From CAYZHV01 sp046541355 (GTDB lineage: Bacteria > Spirochaetota > Spirochaetia > DSM-27196 > Alkalispirochaetaceae), in contig JBKHDM010000002.1 of NCBI GenBank assembly GCA_046541355.1, positions 1 to 64,000 of the forward strand: DNA of 64,000 bases, read 5' to 3'. Below, piece by piece: positions 9,202 to 16,885 of this stretch. The position numbers and the translations under genes were made by a program. Position 1 is the stretch's first letter. Each line of letters starts with the position of its first letter. The notes beneath the pieces were generated by a model, which searched no databases, had not been told where the DNA came from, and worked only from the letters and a program-made list of their open reading frames with translations.

Positions 9202-9522
9202 CTAGCTCCTAGGCGCTACCTTCACCAGGTTGGAAAGCCTTGGTTCGAGGGGAACGACACCATACTCCTCAGCCCCCTGGAGCCGGTCGGTCTGGTAGAG
9301 CGATAATTCGGTCGAGTTCCTTCTGGTCTGCAATCCGGCGACGGCGTAAATGGCGAGGAGAATAAGCACCGCACGGGTAAACCCGAGGACCTCGCTTCTC
9401 GAGAGGGCAAAGATCGACTCCTGCTCATCCGTGGCGAGGCGGTGCTGCTCCTCAAAGAGCCGGCGGGGGACGTTCTACCCTTCCCCGCCGGGGAGTCCAG
9501 AGATACGGGGGCCGTTTTCCAT
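9202..9522 (-). pseudogene. Small membrane-protein gene interrupted by one in-frame TAG
   Basis: From an ATG at 9522 the minus-strand frame reads 15 residues (MENGPRISG...), a TAG at 9475-9477, and then 90 more codons with a natural protein composition: a charged amphipathic stretch (RRLFEEQHRLATDEQ), one hydrophobic helix (FTRAVLILLAIYAVAG) and a polar tail, ending in TAG at 9202-9204. There is no other interruption. I do not recognise the family. A sequencing error, a recent nonsense mutation, or a shorter gene starting downstream are all possible. Confidence 0.35.
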
Positions 9523-9598
9523 TTTGGCAGCAGCATAACGGTAAACCGCCGGAGGCGAACGCTCGAGATTGATCAGGGAGGAGTTGAGGCTCCCTCTG

Positions 9599-9808
9599 CT
9601 ACCCTCTCATGGTAAAACCGATCTTCACGCCGACTTGCCAGTGGGCTATCTTGCCCCCCTCGATATGACCGCGGATTTCGGTGACTTCGAACCAGCGGGC
9701 GTCCGATATCGTCTCGCCGGTCCGGGCGATAGCGTTCTCAATAGCGTCATCAAGCCCCTTCTGTGAGGACCCGACGATCTCAATCTTCTTGTAGGTGTGC
9801 TCCGACAT
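9599..9808 (-). CDS. Dodecin family flavin-binding protein
   Basis: The 69-residue product starting MSEHTYKKIEIVG matches dodecin throughout: KGLDDAIENAIARTGETI, then ARWFEVTEIRGHIEGGKIAH and a final beta strand (VGVKIGF). Dodecins form hollow cytoplasmic dodecamers that store or buffer flavins (or CoA in some bacteria). The Trp in ARWFE corresponds to the residue that stacks on flavin. The ATG at 9808 is preferred over one 36 bp upstream because family members begin at this Met. No close operon partner; the next gene on this strand ends at 9914 upstream. Confidence 0.93.
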   Translation of the reverse strand: MSEHTYKKIEIVGSSQKGLDDAIENAIARTGETISDARWFEVTEIRGHIEGGKIAHWQVGVKIGFTMRG

Positions 9809-9913
9809 GACCGTTAAGATACATCTAGATCGGGGCACCTGCAATGAGAACCGTCATGACCCGCTTTCTGCTCTCCCCTGCCCCGCCCGGGACGCGCCGG
9901 CAGACCGCCGGCA

Positions 9914-11326
9914 CTACAGGGCGGGTGCGTGCAACCGGCGGTACAACTCGAGGAATCTCCTGTAGTGCTCCTCGATCCAGGGCAGTTCGAGGGGCTCAAC
10001 GGGAGAGAGGCTCTCCTCAAAGTTGAGTTGCTCCCCCACAGCCGCGGCGCCGATCCGGGCTGCCCCCCGGGCGGAACCATTGGCGGCGTCACAGCGACTC
10101 ACGGGAAGGGAGAGGACCGTGGCAAGAAGGCGAGCCCAGTAGGTGTATCGGGCGCTGCCGCCGACGAGGCGGACCTGTTCCACCCCCTCGGTGCCGAGGG
10201 TTTCCAGACCGAGGCGGACCGACTCTGCCACCCCGACAAGAGCTGCGAGGGCGATGTCCAGGCGCGTGTGATTCAGGGCGAGGCCGGTCCACGCCCCCCG
10301 GGCTTCGGGGTTCATGTAGGGGGTGCGCTCCCCCGAGAGGTAGGGCAGGAAATGGAGCTCCCGGGAGGGGGAGAGCGATTGCGCGTCAACCTGCCGGTAG
10401 AGCTCATCCCAGTCGAGAGAGAGGGTCCGACGCATCCACTCGAGGGCCAACCCGCCGTTGAGCATAGCGGCGATCCGGTAGCGCACCCCTTCGCTCACCC
10501 CTTCAAAGAGGTTCAGCCCCTCGTGATACGCCGGCAGCTCCGGGGTTGCGCGCCCCACCTGGGCTGCGGTGCCTACGCTCACCTGCACCACCGTCGGGTC
10601 AAGGAGGTCGGCGCCGTACATAGCCGCTGGGGTATCTCCGGCACCGAAAGCTACCGGACATCCCTCAGGCAGCCCGTACCGCCTCGCCGCCTCAGGGCAG
10701 ACTCGTCCGGCGAGCTCGAGACTGCCGGCGATCGGCGGCAGGAGGGAGCGTTCGATCTCGAGATGGGAGAGAAGCTCCTTTGACCAGGATCGGCTGCGAA
10801 AATCGTAGAGAAGGCTTCCGCTCGCATCGGAGCGGTCGGTACCGAGGTTCCCGGTCAGCTCCCAGCGGATAAAGTCCTTTGGAAAGAGTACCAGGTCCGA
10901 GGTCGACAGGATCTCACGCCGCTGTTCCTTGAGCCAGAGGAGGGTAGTGGCGGCCATTCCCGCGGCGGGCCGGTTTCTTATCGCCTCGGCGATCAGCTTC
11001 TTCTGCCCCTCGAGACGGGGGAGATAGCCCCGGCCACGGCTGTCCGCCCAGGTGATGCACGGGTAGACCGCCTCTCCCCGGCTTATGGATACCGGAACGA
11101 TTCCATGCATCTGGCCGCACAGACCTATAGAGCGCAAGCCCGCGAGGTCAGGGAGCCTTTTCAGGCAGGATGCAAACGCCTCGAGCCACCGCTCTGTGTC
11201 GGTCTCGGCGTAGCCGGGCTCGGGAGAGGCGATCGGATAGCTCGCCGAGCTCTCCCACTCCCGACCCTCCCGGTCCACCAGCAGAAGCTTGATGGAGCCG
11301 GAGCCGAGATCTATGCCGAGATGCAT
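9914..11326 (-). CDS. xylB: FGGY carbohydrate kinase, xylulokinase-like
   Basis: This 470-residue protein has the FGGY kinase layout: phosphate-1 loop at the start (GIDLGSGSIKLLLVD), the substrate signature GQMHGIVPV near residue 90, FPKDFIRWELTG, a phosphate-2 region (FGAGDTPAAMYG, SVGTAAQV) and the adenosine-binding VGGSARYTYW. The GQMHG motif and length resemble XylB, which phosphorylates D-xylulose. It is the last gene of the minus-strand operon after the ABC permease (3 bp gap), so it likely phosphorylates the imported sugar or the ketose made from it. No isomerase gene is nearby, so D-xylulose, ribulose or a sugar alcohol derivative remain open. Confidence 0.85.
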   Translation of the reverse strand: MHLGIDLGSGSIKLLLVDREGREWESSASYPIASPEPGYAETDTERWLEAFASCLKRLPDLAGLRSIGLCGQMHGIVPVSISRGEAVYPCITWADSRGRGYLPRLEGQKKLIAEAIRNRPAAGMAATTLLWLKEQRREILSTSDLVLFPKDFIRWELTGNLGTDRSDASGSLLYDFRSRSWSKELLSHLEIERSLLPPIAGSLELAGRVCPEAARRYGLPEGCPVAFGAGDTPAAMYGADLLDPTVVQVSVGTAAQVGRATPELPAYHEGLNLFEGVSEGVRYRIAAMLNGGLALEWMRRTLSLDWDELYRQVDAQSLSPSRELHFLPYLSGERTPYMNPEARGAWTGLALNHTRLDIALAALVGVAESVRLGLETLGTEGVEQVRLVGGSARYTYWARLLATVLSLPVSRCDAANGSARGAARIGAAAVGEQLNFEESLSPVEPLELPWIEEHYRRFLELYRRLHAPAL

Positions 11327-11329
11327 AGT

Positions 11330-12286
11330 CTACTCTTGATTCCGGTTTCGTACCCGTTCGATACCGACGGCGAGGACAATCACGATTCCCCGGACCACCA
11401 GCTGCCAGAAAAAGGAGACGTTCATCAGGGTGAGGCCGTTGTTGAGCACGGCGATGATCAGAGCTCCGATGAGGGTTCCCGCGACGCTACCGCTCCCCCC
11501 GAGGATGCTCGTTCCGCCGAGGATAACCGAGGCGATCGCGTCGAGCTCCGCTCCCTCACCGAGGAGCCCCGAGGCGGAGTAGAGGCGACTTGCTGTCATC
11601 GCACCTCCGAGTCCCGACAGGAGCCCGCTCATACTGTAGACGAACGCGAGTACCATGCCGACCTTGATACCGGTGAGTCGCGCGGCGGTGGCGTTACCTC
11701 CTACGGCGTAGATATGAACGCCGAGAACCGTCTTTTTGAGGAGGAACCAGGTCAACCCGACGACCAGAAGGGCTATAACCACGAGCCAGGGAACCGGACC
11801 GAGGTAGCCGTTTCCGATCCAGGCAAAGTTGAGATCGTTGTTGATAATCGTCGTGCCGTCGGCGAACAGATAGGCGGCTCCCCGCCAGACGGTCATGCTT
11901 CCGAGGGTGACGATAAAGAAGGGAAGCTTCGCGTAGGCGATGAGCACTCCGTTTAACAGACCCATGAAGAGTCCTGCCCCCAGGGGTGCGAGAAGCGTGG
12001 CCCACTGGAGGCCGGGCATCTGGGAGACCTGCAGCCCGATCACCGCCGTCGCCGCGAGGATCGAGCCGACGGACAGGTCGATACGCCCGGTGAGAATGAT
12101 AAGGGTCATACCCGTGGCGAGAACCATGTTTATCGACGCCTGGCGAAGGATATTGAGAAGGTTGTTGGGTCTGAGAAAGTTACCGCTTAGCAGGGCAAAA
12201 AGAATCACTATCACCAGAAGTATCGGGAGGATCCCGAGGTTCTGCATGAACACCGAGTCTTTTTGCCGGGAGAGATTGATTTTCAT
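11330..12286 (-). CDS. CUT2-type sugar ABC transporter permease
   Basis: A 318-residue, strongly hydrophobic protein with about eight to ten membrane segments and the RbsC/BPD_transp_2 landmarks: TLIILTGRIDLSVGSI near residues 60-75, YAVGGNATAARLTGI (cytoplasmic loop contacting the ATPase) and ILGGTSILGGSGSVAGTLIG. It forms the membrane channel for the importer with the ATPase encoded just upstream (8 bp gap). A single permease gene suggests a homodimeric channel, as in RbsC. The gene is translationally close to both neighbours, so it is part of one operon. Confidence 0.92.
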   Translation of the reverse strand: MKINLSRQKDSVFMQNLGILPILLVIVILFALLSGNFLRPNNLLNILRQASINMVLATGMTLIILTGRIDLSVGSILAATAVIGLQVSQMPGLQWATLLAPLGAGLFMGLLNGVLIAYAKLPFFIVTLGSMTVWRGAAYLFADGTTIINNDLNFAWIGNGYLGPVPWLVVIALLVVGLTWFLLKKTVLGVHIYAVGGNATAARLTGIKVGMVLAFVYSMSGLLSGLGGAMTASRLYSASGLLGEGAELDAIASVILGGTSILGGSGSVAGTLIGALIIAVLNNGLTLMNVSFFWQLVVRGIVIVLAVGIERVRNRNQE

Positions 12287-12294
12287 TACTTCTC

Positions 12295-13824
12295 CTACTC
12301 GGCCGCCGGCTGGGCTTCTCGAACGCCCGTGGCGTAGGCCATGATGGTCTCTTGGGTTATATCGCTTTTCTCGGTGAGGTCCGCAACCAGCTTACCCTCC
12401 CGAAGTACCAGAACCCGCTGCGCAAGTCCCACGACTTCCGGCAGCTCGCTGGAGATAAAGATCACCGCCACCCCCTGCCGGGCGATTTCGCCGATGATCC
12501 GGTAGATTTCACTTTTTGCGCCGACATCGACTCCCCGGGTAGGCTCATCGAGAATCAACACCTCCGGACGTATCTCGAGCCACCGGGCGAGCAGCACTTT
12601 CTGCTGGTTTCCGCCGGAGAGGGAGAGAACCCGGGTGCGGTGGGAGGCAAGCTTGATATTGAGTCGGGTGATCGCGTCCTTGGTTCGCTTGAGGTTATCA
12701 CCCCCGGAAAGCACGCCGAAACGGGCGCTCTTCGGGATGACGTTCATCACGATGTTCTCGTGAGCGGTCATTTCGAGAAACAGGCCCTGGTCCTTTCGAT
12801 CCTCCGGTACGTATCCGATGCCAAGACGCATCGCGTCGGGGGGAGAGCCGATGTCTACCTGCTTCCCTCGCAGATAGATCTCTCCGGAGGTTCGCTTGTT
12901 CGCCCCAAAGATGAGCTTCGCAAGCTCGGTCCGACCGGAACCGACGAGCCCGGAGATCGCCATGATCTCTCCCCCCGCCGCCTGAAAGGAGACGCCGTGG
13001 ACCTTCTTGCCGTCGGCAAGGTTTTTTACCACCAGATACTTGTTGCTCTTCTCCCCGGCAACCTCGTGCTGATAAAAATCCGAGAGGGGACGCCCAACCA
13101 TCATCCGGACGATCGTCGCCTTGTCCATCTCCTCCCCGGTGACCGTACCGACGTACTTACCGTCCCGGAGCACCGACACCTTGTCCGCTATCACCGCAAT
13201 CTCTGCGAGACGGTGGCTGATGTAGACGATCGCGAGCCCCTTGTCCCTGAGAGATTTTATCAGGGCAAAGAGCTTCTCCGTTTCGGTCTCGCTCAGGGCA
13301 GCGGTAGGCTCGTCCATAATGATAACGTTGCTGTTGTTGACCAGGGCTCGGGCGATATCGACCTGCTGCTGCTCGGCGACCATGAGGGTTCCCGCTTTCC
13401 GGTCCGGCTCGAAGTCCGCGCCGAGGAGTTTGAGAACCCGCCGGGTCTCGCTGTCCATGACGCCCCGGTTGAGGACGCCGAAGCGCGTCGGCTCCCGGCC
13501 CATAAAGACGTTTTCAGCCACCGTCAGGTTGGTAGCGATGGCGAGCTCCTGATTGATGAGGTTGATTCCGAGGTGCTGCGCCTGGAGGGGCGTATCGATA
13601 TGAACCGCCTCCCCCTCGAGGATGATATCCCCTGAGTCAGCCCTGTAGACCCCGGCGAGGATCTTCATGAGGGTGCTCTTTCCCGCACCGTTCTCTCCCA
13701 TGAGAACGTGAACCTCCCCGGGAAATATGTCGAGAGAAACTTGATCAAGAGCGAGGACTCCCGGAAAGCTCTTGCTCACCTCTCGAACGGAGATGATCGG
13801 ATCTCTTTGCTTCTGATCTGGCAT
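12295..13824 (-). CDS. CUT2-type sugar ABC transporter ATP-binding protein, two nucleotide-binding domains
   Basis: The 509-residue product has the duplicated RbsA/MglA layout. Domain one: Walker A GENGAGKST (about residue 42), AEQQQVDIARAL, Walker B VIIMDEPTAAL. Domain two: degenerate Walker A GLVGSGRTE, as usual in this family, signature LSGGNQQKVLLARWL and Walker B VLILDEPTRGVDVGAKSE. It powers the importer with the permease downstream. It is separated from the binding-protein gene by 85 bp containing a strong hairpin that probably makes binding protein more abundant than ATPase. The substrate is a pentose or related sugar by association with the xylulokinase-like gene. Confidence 0.93.
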   Translation of the reverse strand: MPDQKQRDPIISVREVSKSFPGVLALDQVSLDIFPGEVHVLMGENGAGKSTLMKILAGVYRADSGDIILEGEAVHIDTPLQAQHLGINLINQELAIATNLTVAENVFMGREPTRFGVLNRGVMDSETRRVLKLLGADFEPDRKAGTLMVAEQQQVDIARALVNNSNVIIMDEPTAALSETETEKLFALIKSLRDKGLAIVYISHRLAEIAVIADKVSVLRDGKYVGTVTGEEMDKATIVRMMVGRPLSDFYQHEVAGEKSNKYLVVKNLADGKKVHGVSFQAAGGEIMAISGLVGSGRTELAKLIFGANKRTSGEIYLRGKQVDIGSPPDAMRLGIGYVPEDRKDQGLFLEMTAHENIVMNVIPKSARFGVLSGGDNLKRTKDAITRLNIKLASHRTRVLSLSGGNQQKVLLARWLEIRPEVLILDEPTRGVDVGAKSEIYRIIGEIARQGVAVIFISSELPEVVGLAQRVLVLREGKLVADLTEKSDITQETIMAYATGVREAQPAAE

Positions 13825-13858
13825 ATCGTCCTGCTGCGGTTGGATTCTGACCGCGCAA

Positions 13859-13881
13859 GGGCCCCGTTACTGCCGGGGCCC
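13859..13881 (-). terminator. Strong intra-operon hairpin between binding-protein and ATPase genes
   Basis: A perfect 8-bp stem, GGGCCCCG (13859-13866) with CGGGGCCC (13874-13881), loop of 7 nt. No T-tract follows on the minus strand, so it is more likely an mRNA-stabilising or partially terminating hairpin. Such structures are common after the first gene of ABC importer operons. Confidence 0.55.
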
Positions 13882-13909
13882 GGGCGCGAATCGAGGTCAG
13901 TGTGAAAGA

Positions 13910-14863
13910 TTACTCCGGAAGCGTCCAGCCCTCATAGGCGTCGACGTTGTCCCGGGTAATGAGCTGAGTCGGGATCAGGACGATGTCATCGGGAGGATCA
14001 TTGCCCTCGAGGATGCTGTGACCGATCTGGACCGCCCGAACCGCCATGGTGTAGGGGTCCTGGGAAGCGCTCGCGGCGAAGGTGCTTGTCTCGTCGTTGA
14101 GGGCAACTACCGCGTCCGGGGCGCCGTCAACACCGACAACGAACATCTCATCCTCCCGCTGAGCCTGCTGGATGGCAAGGTCCGCGCCTATTCCGGTGGG
14201 GTCATTGATCGCAAAGACAGCGTCGATCTCATCAAAGGCGGTGAGGAGATCTGTCATAACCCGAAGACCACCCTCCCGGTTGCCGCCGGCGTTCTGGTTG
14301 TCCGAGAGAATGTTGATGTCGTCGTGCTCTTCAAAGACGCTCATCGCACCGTCTACGCGGTCGATTACCGCGGATACCGGAGGCCCGTTGATGATAATCA
14401 CGTCCCCTTCGCCGTCGAGGCGGTCGACGATGTACTGCCCCGACTGGACACCGGCCTGAAAATTGTTCGACGTAACCGTCGCGTCGACCCCGCCGTCGGC
14501 GTTGACATCAGCGGCGACAACGATGACCCCAGCTTCCTTCGCCCGGCGAACCGCAGGGGCGATACCCGCGCTGTCCGCGGCGTTGAGGATAATAATGTCA
14601 ACGTCGTTGGCGACGAAGTTGTCCATCTGGTCGGTCTGGGTGTTCAGATCGTAGCCGGAGCTGACAACCGTCACTTCCGCATTTGGATCGATCTCGAGGG
14701 CGGCGTCTTCAACGCCCTGTCCCATGGTGTAAAAGAAGGGGTTGCCGAGGTCGCCAAAGGTCGCAGCGACACGCAGCACATCGTCTTCCTCCCCCTGGCC
14801 GGCGGCGAAGGCGCCGGAAAGCGCTATGAGGCCGACGAGAAGCGTTAGAACCAGTCGTTTCAT
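13910..14863 (-). CDS. Periplasmic sugar-binding protein (Peripla_BP_4), CUT2 importer
   Basis: AAGGAGG sits 8 nt before the ATG at 14863, which fixes the start and gives 317 aa. The N-terminus is a classic signal peptide (KRLVLTLLVGLIALSGAFA, cleaved before AGQGEE); no lipobox Cys is present. The mature part is the RbsB-like fold: MDNFVANDVDIIILNAAD, AGVIVVAADVNAD, then AVFAINDPTGIGADLAI and VVGVDGAPDAV. It captures a monosaccharide and delivers it to the adjacent permease/ATPase. First gene of the operon, with its own promoter and divergent regulator. The exact sugar is not readable from the sequence. Confidence 0.93.
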   Translation of the reverse strand: MKRLVLTLLVGLIALSGAFAAGQGEEDDVLRVAATFGDLGNPFFYTMGQGVEDAALEIDPNAEVTVVSSGYDLNTQTDQMDNFVANDVDIIILNAADSAGIAPAVRRAKEAGVIVVAADVNADGGVDATVTSNNFQAGVQSGQYIVDRLDGEGDVIIINGPPVSAVIDRVDGAMSVFEEHDDINILSDNQNAGGNREGGLRVMTDLLTAFDEIDAVFAINDPTGIGADLAIQQAQREDEMFVVGVDGAPDAVVALNDETSTFAASASQDPYTMAVRAVQIGHSILEGNDPPDDIVLIPTQLITRDNVDAYEGWTLPE

Positions 14864-14945
14864 ACAGAAACCTCCTTGGGTGTTCATATCCTCGAGGGTG
14901 GGCGGCAGCAAATCTGCAACCCCACACGGAGGAATATGTAAGTTC

Positions 14946-14975
14946 TATTAAGAAGCCAGCGAGGTTATCTGTCAA
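14946..14975 (-). promoter_or_regulatory. Sigma-70-type promoter for the sugar ABC operon
   Basis: On the minus strand TTGACA (14970-14975) is followed by an 18-nt spacer and TTAATA (14946-14951). The leader to the binding-protein ATG is about 75 nt. The -35 lies 13 bp from the operator-like palindrome at 14989. Confidence 0.6.
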
Positions 14976-14988
14976 GCAAATCTTTCAT

Positions 14989-15003
14989 ATTGGTAATTAC
15001 AAT
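14989..15003. promoter_or_regulatory. Operator-like palindrome between the sugar ABC operon and its regulator
   Basis: ATTGGTAATTACAAT is a near-palindrome with a perfect GTAATTAC core and ATT/AAT ends. This resembles the A.TTGTNNGTACAA.T-type sites of AraR, a regulator with the same GntR plus LacI-sensor architecture as the product encoded at 15087. It sits between the two divergent start regions, close to a TATTAT -10-like box for the regulator (15019-15024), so binding could repress both directions. Confidence 0.45.
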
Positions 15004-15086
15004 AGCAAAAAGCTGTGGTATTATGGCTACCGGCACCAGATCAGCGGGCGAGGGCCCCGCGGGGCGGGACAGGAGATCAGTTGACT

Positions 15087-16184
15087 ATGGGCAGTCGGTC
15101 ACGGTTCAAGTACGAGCACATATACGGAGAGCTCAAACGACTTATCACGGAGGGGCACTACCGGGAGGGGGAGCGGCTGCCGAGCGAAACGGAACTCGCC
15201 GAACGGTATAGTGTCTCGAGACCGACGGTGACAAAGGCGCTGCGGGCGCTCTCGGCGGAGAACCTGATCCACCGGCGGGCCGGCTCCGGGAGCTACGTCC
15301 TCGACGAGGCGGCTGAGAGTACCCACCGTCTCTTCGGACTCCTGATCTCCGGCCTCGGAAAGCGGGAGATTTTCGAGCCGATCGCAGGTCAGATCGCCAC
15401 CCTCGCCGAGGCGAACGACTTCTCTCTCCTCTGGAGTGGCTCGGAGTTGTGGGGGGAGGAACTGGAGCAGTCGGTGACCTCCGTCGCCCGTCGCTACGTC
15501 ACAAGCGGCGTCTCAGGTGTTTTTTTTGCTCCCCTGGAGTTCAATGCCCGGGCGCGGGAGCTTAACGAGACGATCCTCTCGCTCTTCTCGGAGGCGGAAA
15601 TACCGGTGGTGCTCCTCGACACCGACTACCTCCCCTTCCCGGAGCGCAGCGGCTACGACCTCGTCGGGATCGACAACTTCCGGGGCGGCTACATGGTTAC
15701 CGAGCACCTCCTGCAGCGGGGTGCACGACGGGTCGACTTTTTCGCCCGGCCCTACTCCGCCCACACTATCCTGCTTCGGCAGCGGGGCTACAAGGCGGCT
15801 CTTCTCGATTACGGCGTAACCCCCGAAGCTGACTGGATCCACTGGGGAGAGCCGGAGGAGAGCGAATGGGTTTCCCGCTCCCTCGTCGCCGCCGGGGTTA
15901 CCGATCTGGTCTGCGGAAACGACGAGACCGCGGCGACCCTCATGCACACCCTCGACCTCATGGAGATCTCCATCCCTGACACCGTTCGACTGGTCGGGTT
16001 CGACGATGTGCGTTACGCAAAGCTCCTGCGTGTGCCCCTCACCACCCTCCATCAGCCGGTGGGAGAGATTGGAAACGCCGCGGTGGAGCTGATGCTCCGG
16101 CGCCTGGAGAATCCCCTCGCCCCGGCGCGACAGATCGCCGTGTCCGGGCACCTGGTGGTCCGTCGCTCCTCCGGAAGGAACTGA
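15087..16184 (+). CDS. GntR/LacI hybrid transcriptional regulator (AraR-like architecture)
   Basis: A GntR-type winged helix opens the protein (KYEHIYGELKRLI, then ERLPSETELAERY and SRPTVTKALRAL), followed by a LacI/periplasmic-binding-type sensor of about 270 residues (IPVVLLDTDYLPF, LVGIDNFRGGYMVTEHLL, VCGNDETAATLMHTL, VRLVGFDDVRYA). This domain combination is known from AraR, which releases DNA on binding a pentose. The ATG at 15087 starts close to the HTH; a TTG at 15081 is better spaced from the AGGAG site, so the true start may be two codons earlier. It is divergent from the sugar ABC operon and probably represses it. The ligand is unknown. Confidence 0.88.
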   Translation: MGSRSRFKYEHIYGELKRLITEGHYREGERLPSETELAERYSVSRPTVTKALRALSAENLIHRRAGSGSYVLDEAAESTHRLFGLLISGLGKREIFEPIAGQIATLAEANDFSLLWSGSELWGEELEQSVTSVARRYVTSGVSGVFFAPLEFNARARELNETILSLFSEAEIPVVLLDTDYLPFPERSGYDLVGIDNFRGGYMVTEHLLQRGARRVDFFARPYSAHTILLRQRGYKAALLDYGVTPEADWIHWGEPEESEWVSRSLVAAGVTDLVCGNDETAATLMHTLDLMEISIPDTVRLVGFDDVRYAKLLRVPLTTLHQPVGEIGNAAVELMLRRLENPLAPARQIAVSGHLVVRRSSGRN

Positions 16185-16243
16185 GCCTGCTTTCGCCCCT
16201 TTCAGAAATTTCCTACAATAGGAGAAACCCCCTGGAGGTCACT

Positions 16244-16885
16244 ATGCGCGGCGACGTTATTATTGTTGAAGAACACCATCGCAGGGCGGCGGAGGCGATA
16301 GCCGACCGTCTTCAGGCTGAGCTATCCGGGCGGGACCGCCCGACGACGATCACCGTTGCCGGGGAGTCGGGAAGCGGCAAGTCCGAGACCGCGGAGGCGC
16401 TCAGAGAGGCGTTCGCCGATCGGGATGTCAACGCGGTGGTGCTGCAGCAGGATGATTACTTTGTTCTGCCTCCAAAGAGCAACGACCGACGCCGGAGGGA
16501 GGATATCTCCTGGGTTGGAACCGGGGAGGTTCAGCTCACCCTCCTCGACGACCATCTGCGGGCGGCGAAGGCCAGGGAGTCTCACATAACAAAGCCCCTT
16601 GTCATCTACGAGGAGGACCGGGTTACCGAGGAGGAGCTCGAGCTGTTCGGAGCCCAGGTCGTGATAGCCGAGGGAACCTACACCACCCTCCTCGAGGAGG
16701 CCGACCACCACATCTTTATCGATCGCGACTTTCATGAAACCCTTGCCGCCCGGCAGCGCCGAGGTCGGGAGAAGTTCGACCCCTTTATCGAGAAGGTCCT
16801 CGAGATCGAGCACCAGATCATCGCCCGCAGCAAATCCCGGGCTGACATTGTAATCAGCAGGGAGTACGAGGTCTCATTTCTCTGA
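16244..16885 (+). CDS. Uridine kinase-like P-loop kinase
   Basis: A 213-residue protein with Walker A GESGSGKSE (about residue 40), the QQDDYF segment resembling the uridine kinase/phosphoribulokinase DD.Y substrate loop, VVIAEGTYT at the second strand and an arginine-rich lid (AARQRRGREKF). It belongs to the uridine kinase / PRK-like family, but the substrate may be a sugar instead of a nucleoside, given its coupling to a glycosidase-like gene and the sugar regulator. GGAGG lies 6 nt upstream of the ATG. Its stop overlaps the start of the next gene (TGATG), implying translational coupling. A possible promoter is TTTCGC (16191) and TACAAT (16214), spacing 17. Confidence 0.75.
   Translation: MRGDVIIVEEHHRRAAEAIADRLQAELSGRDRPTTITVAGESGSGKSETAEALREAFADRDVNAVVLQQDDYFVLPPKSNDRRRREDISWVGTGEVQLTLLDDHLRAAKARESHITKPLVIYEEDRVTEEELELFGAQVVIAEGTYTTLLEEADHHIFIDRDFHETLAARQRRGREKFDPFIEKVLEIEHQIIARSKSRADIVISREYEVSFL

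Noticed and set aside
12352..13635. 427-codon plus-strand frame opposite the sugar ABC ATPase
   Set aside because: The minus-strand frame contains all ABC motifs. The long antisense frame is due to codon bias.
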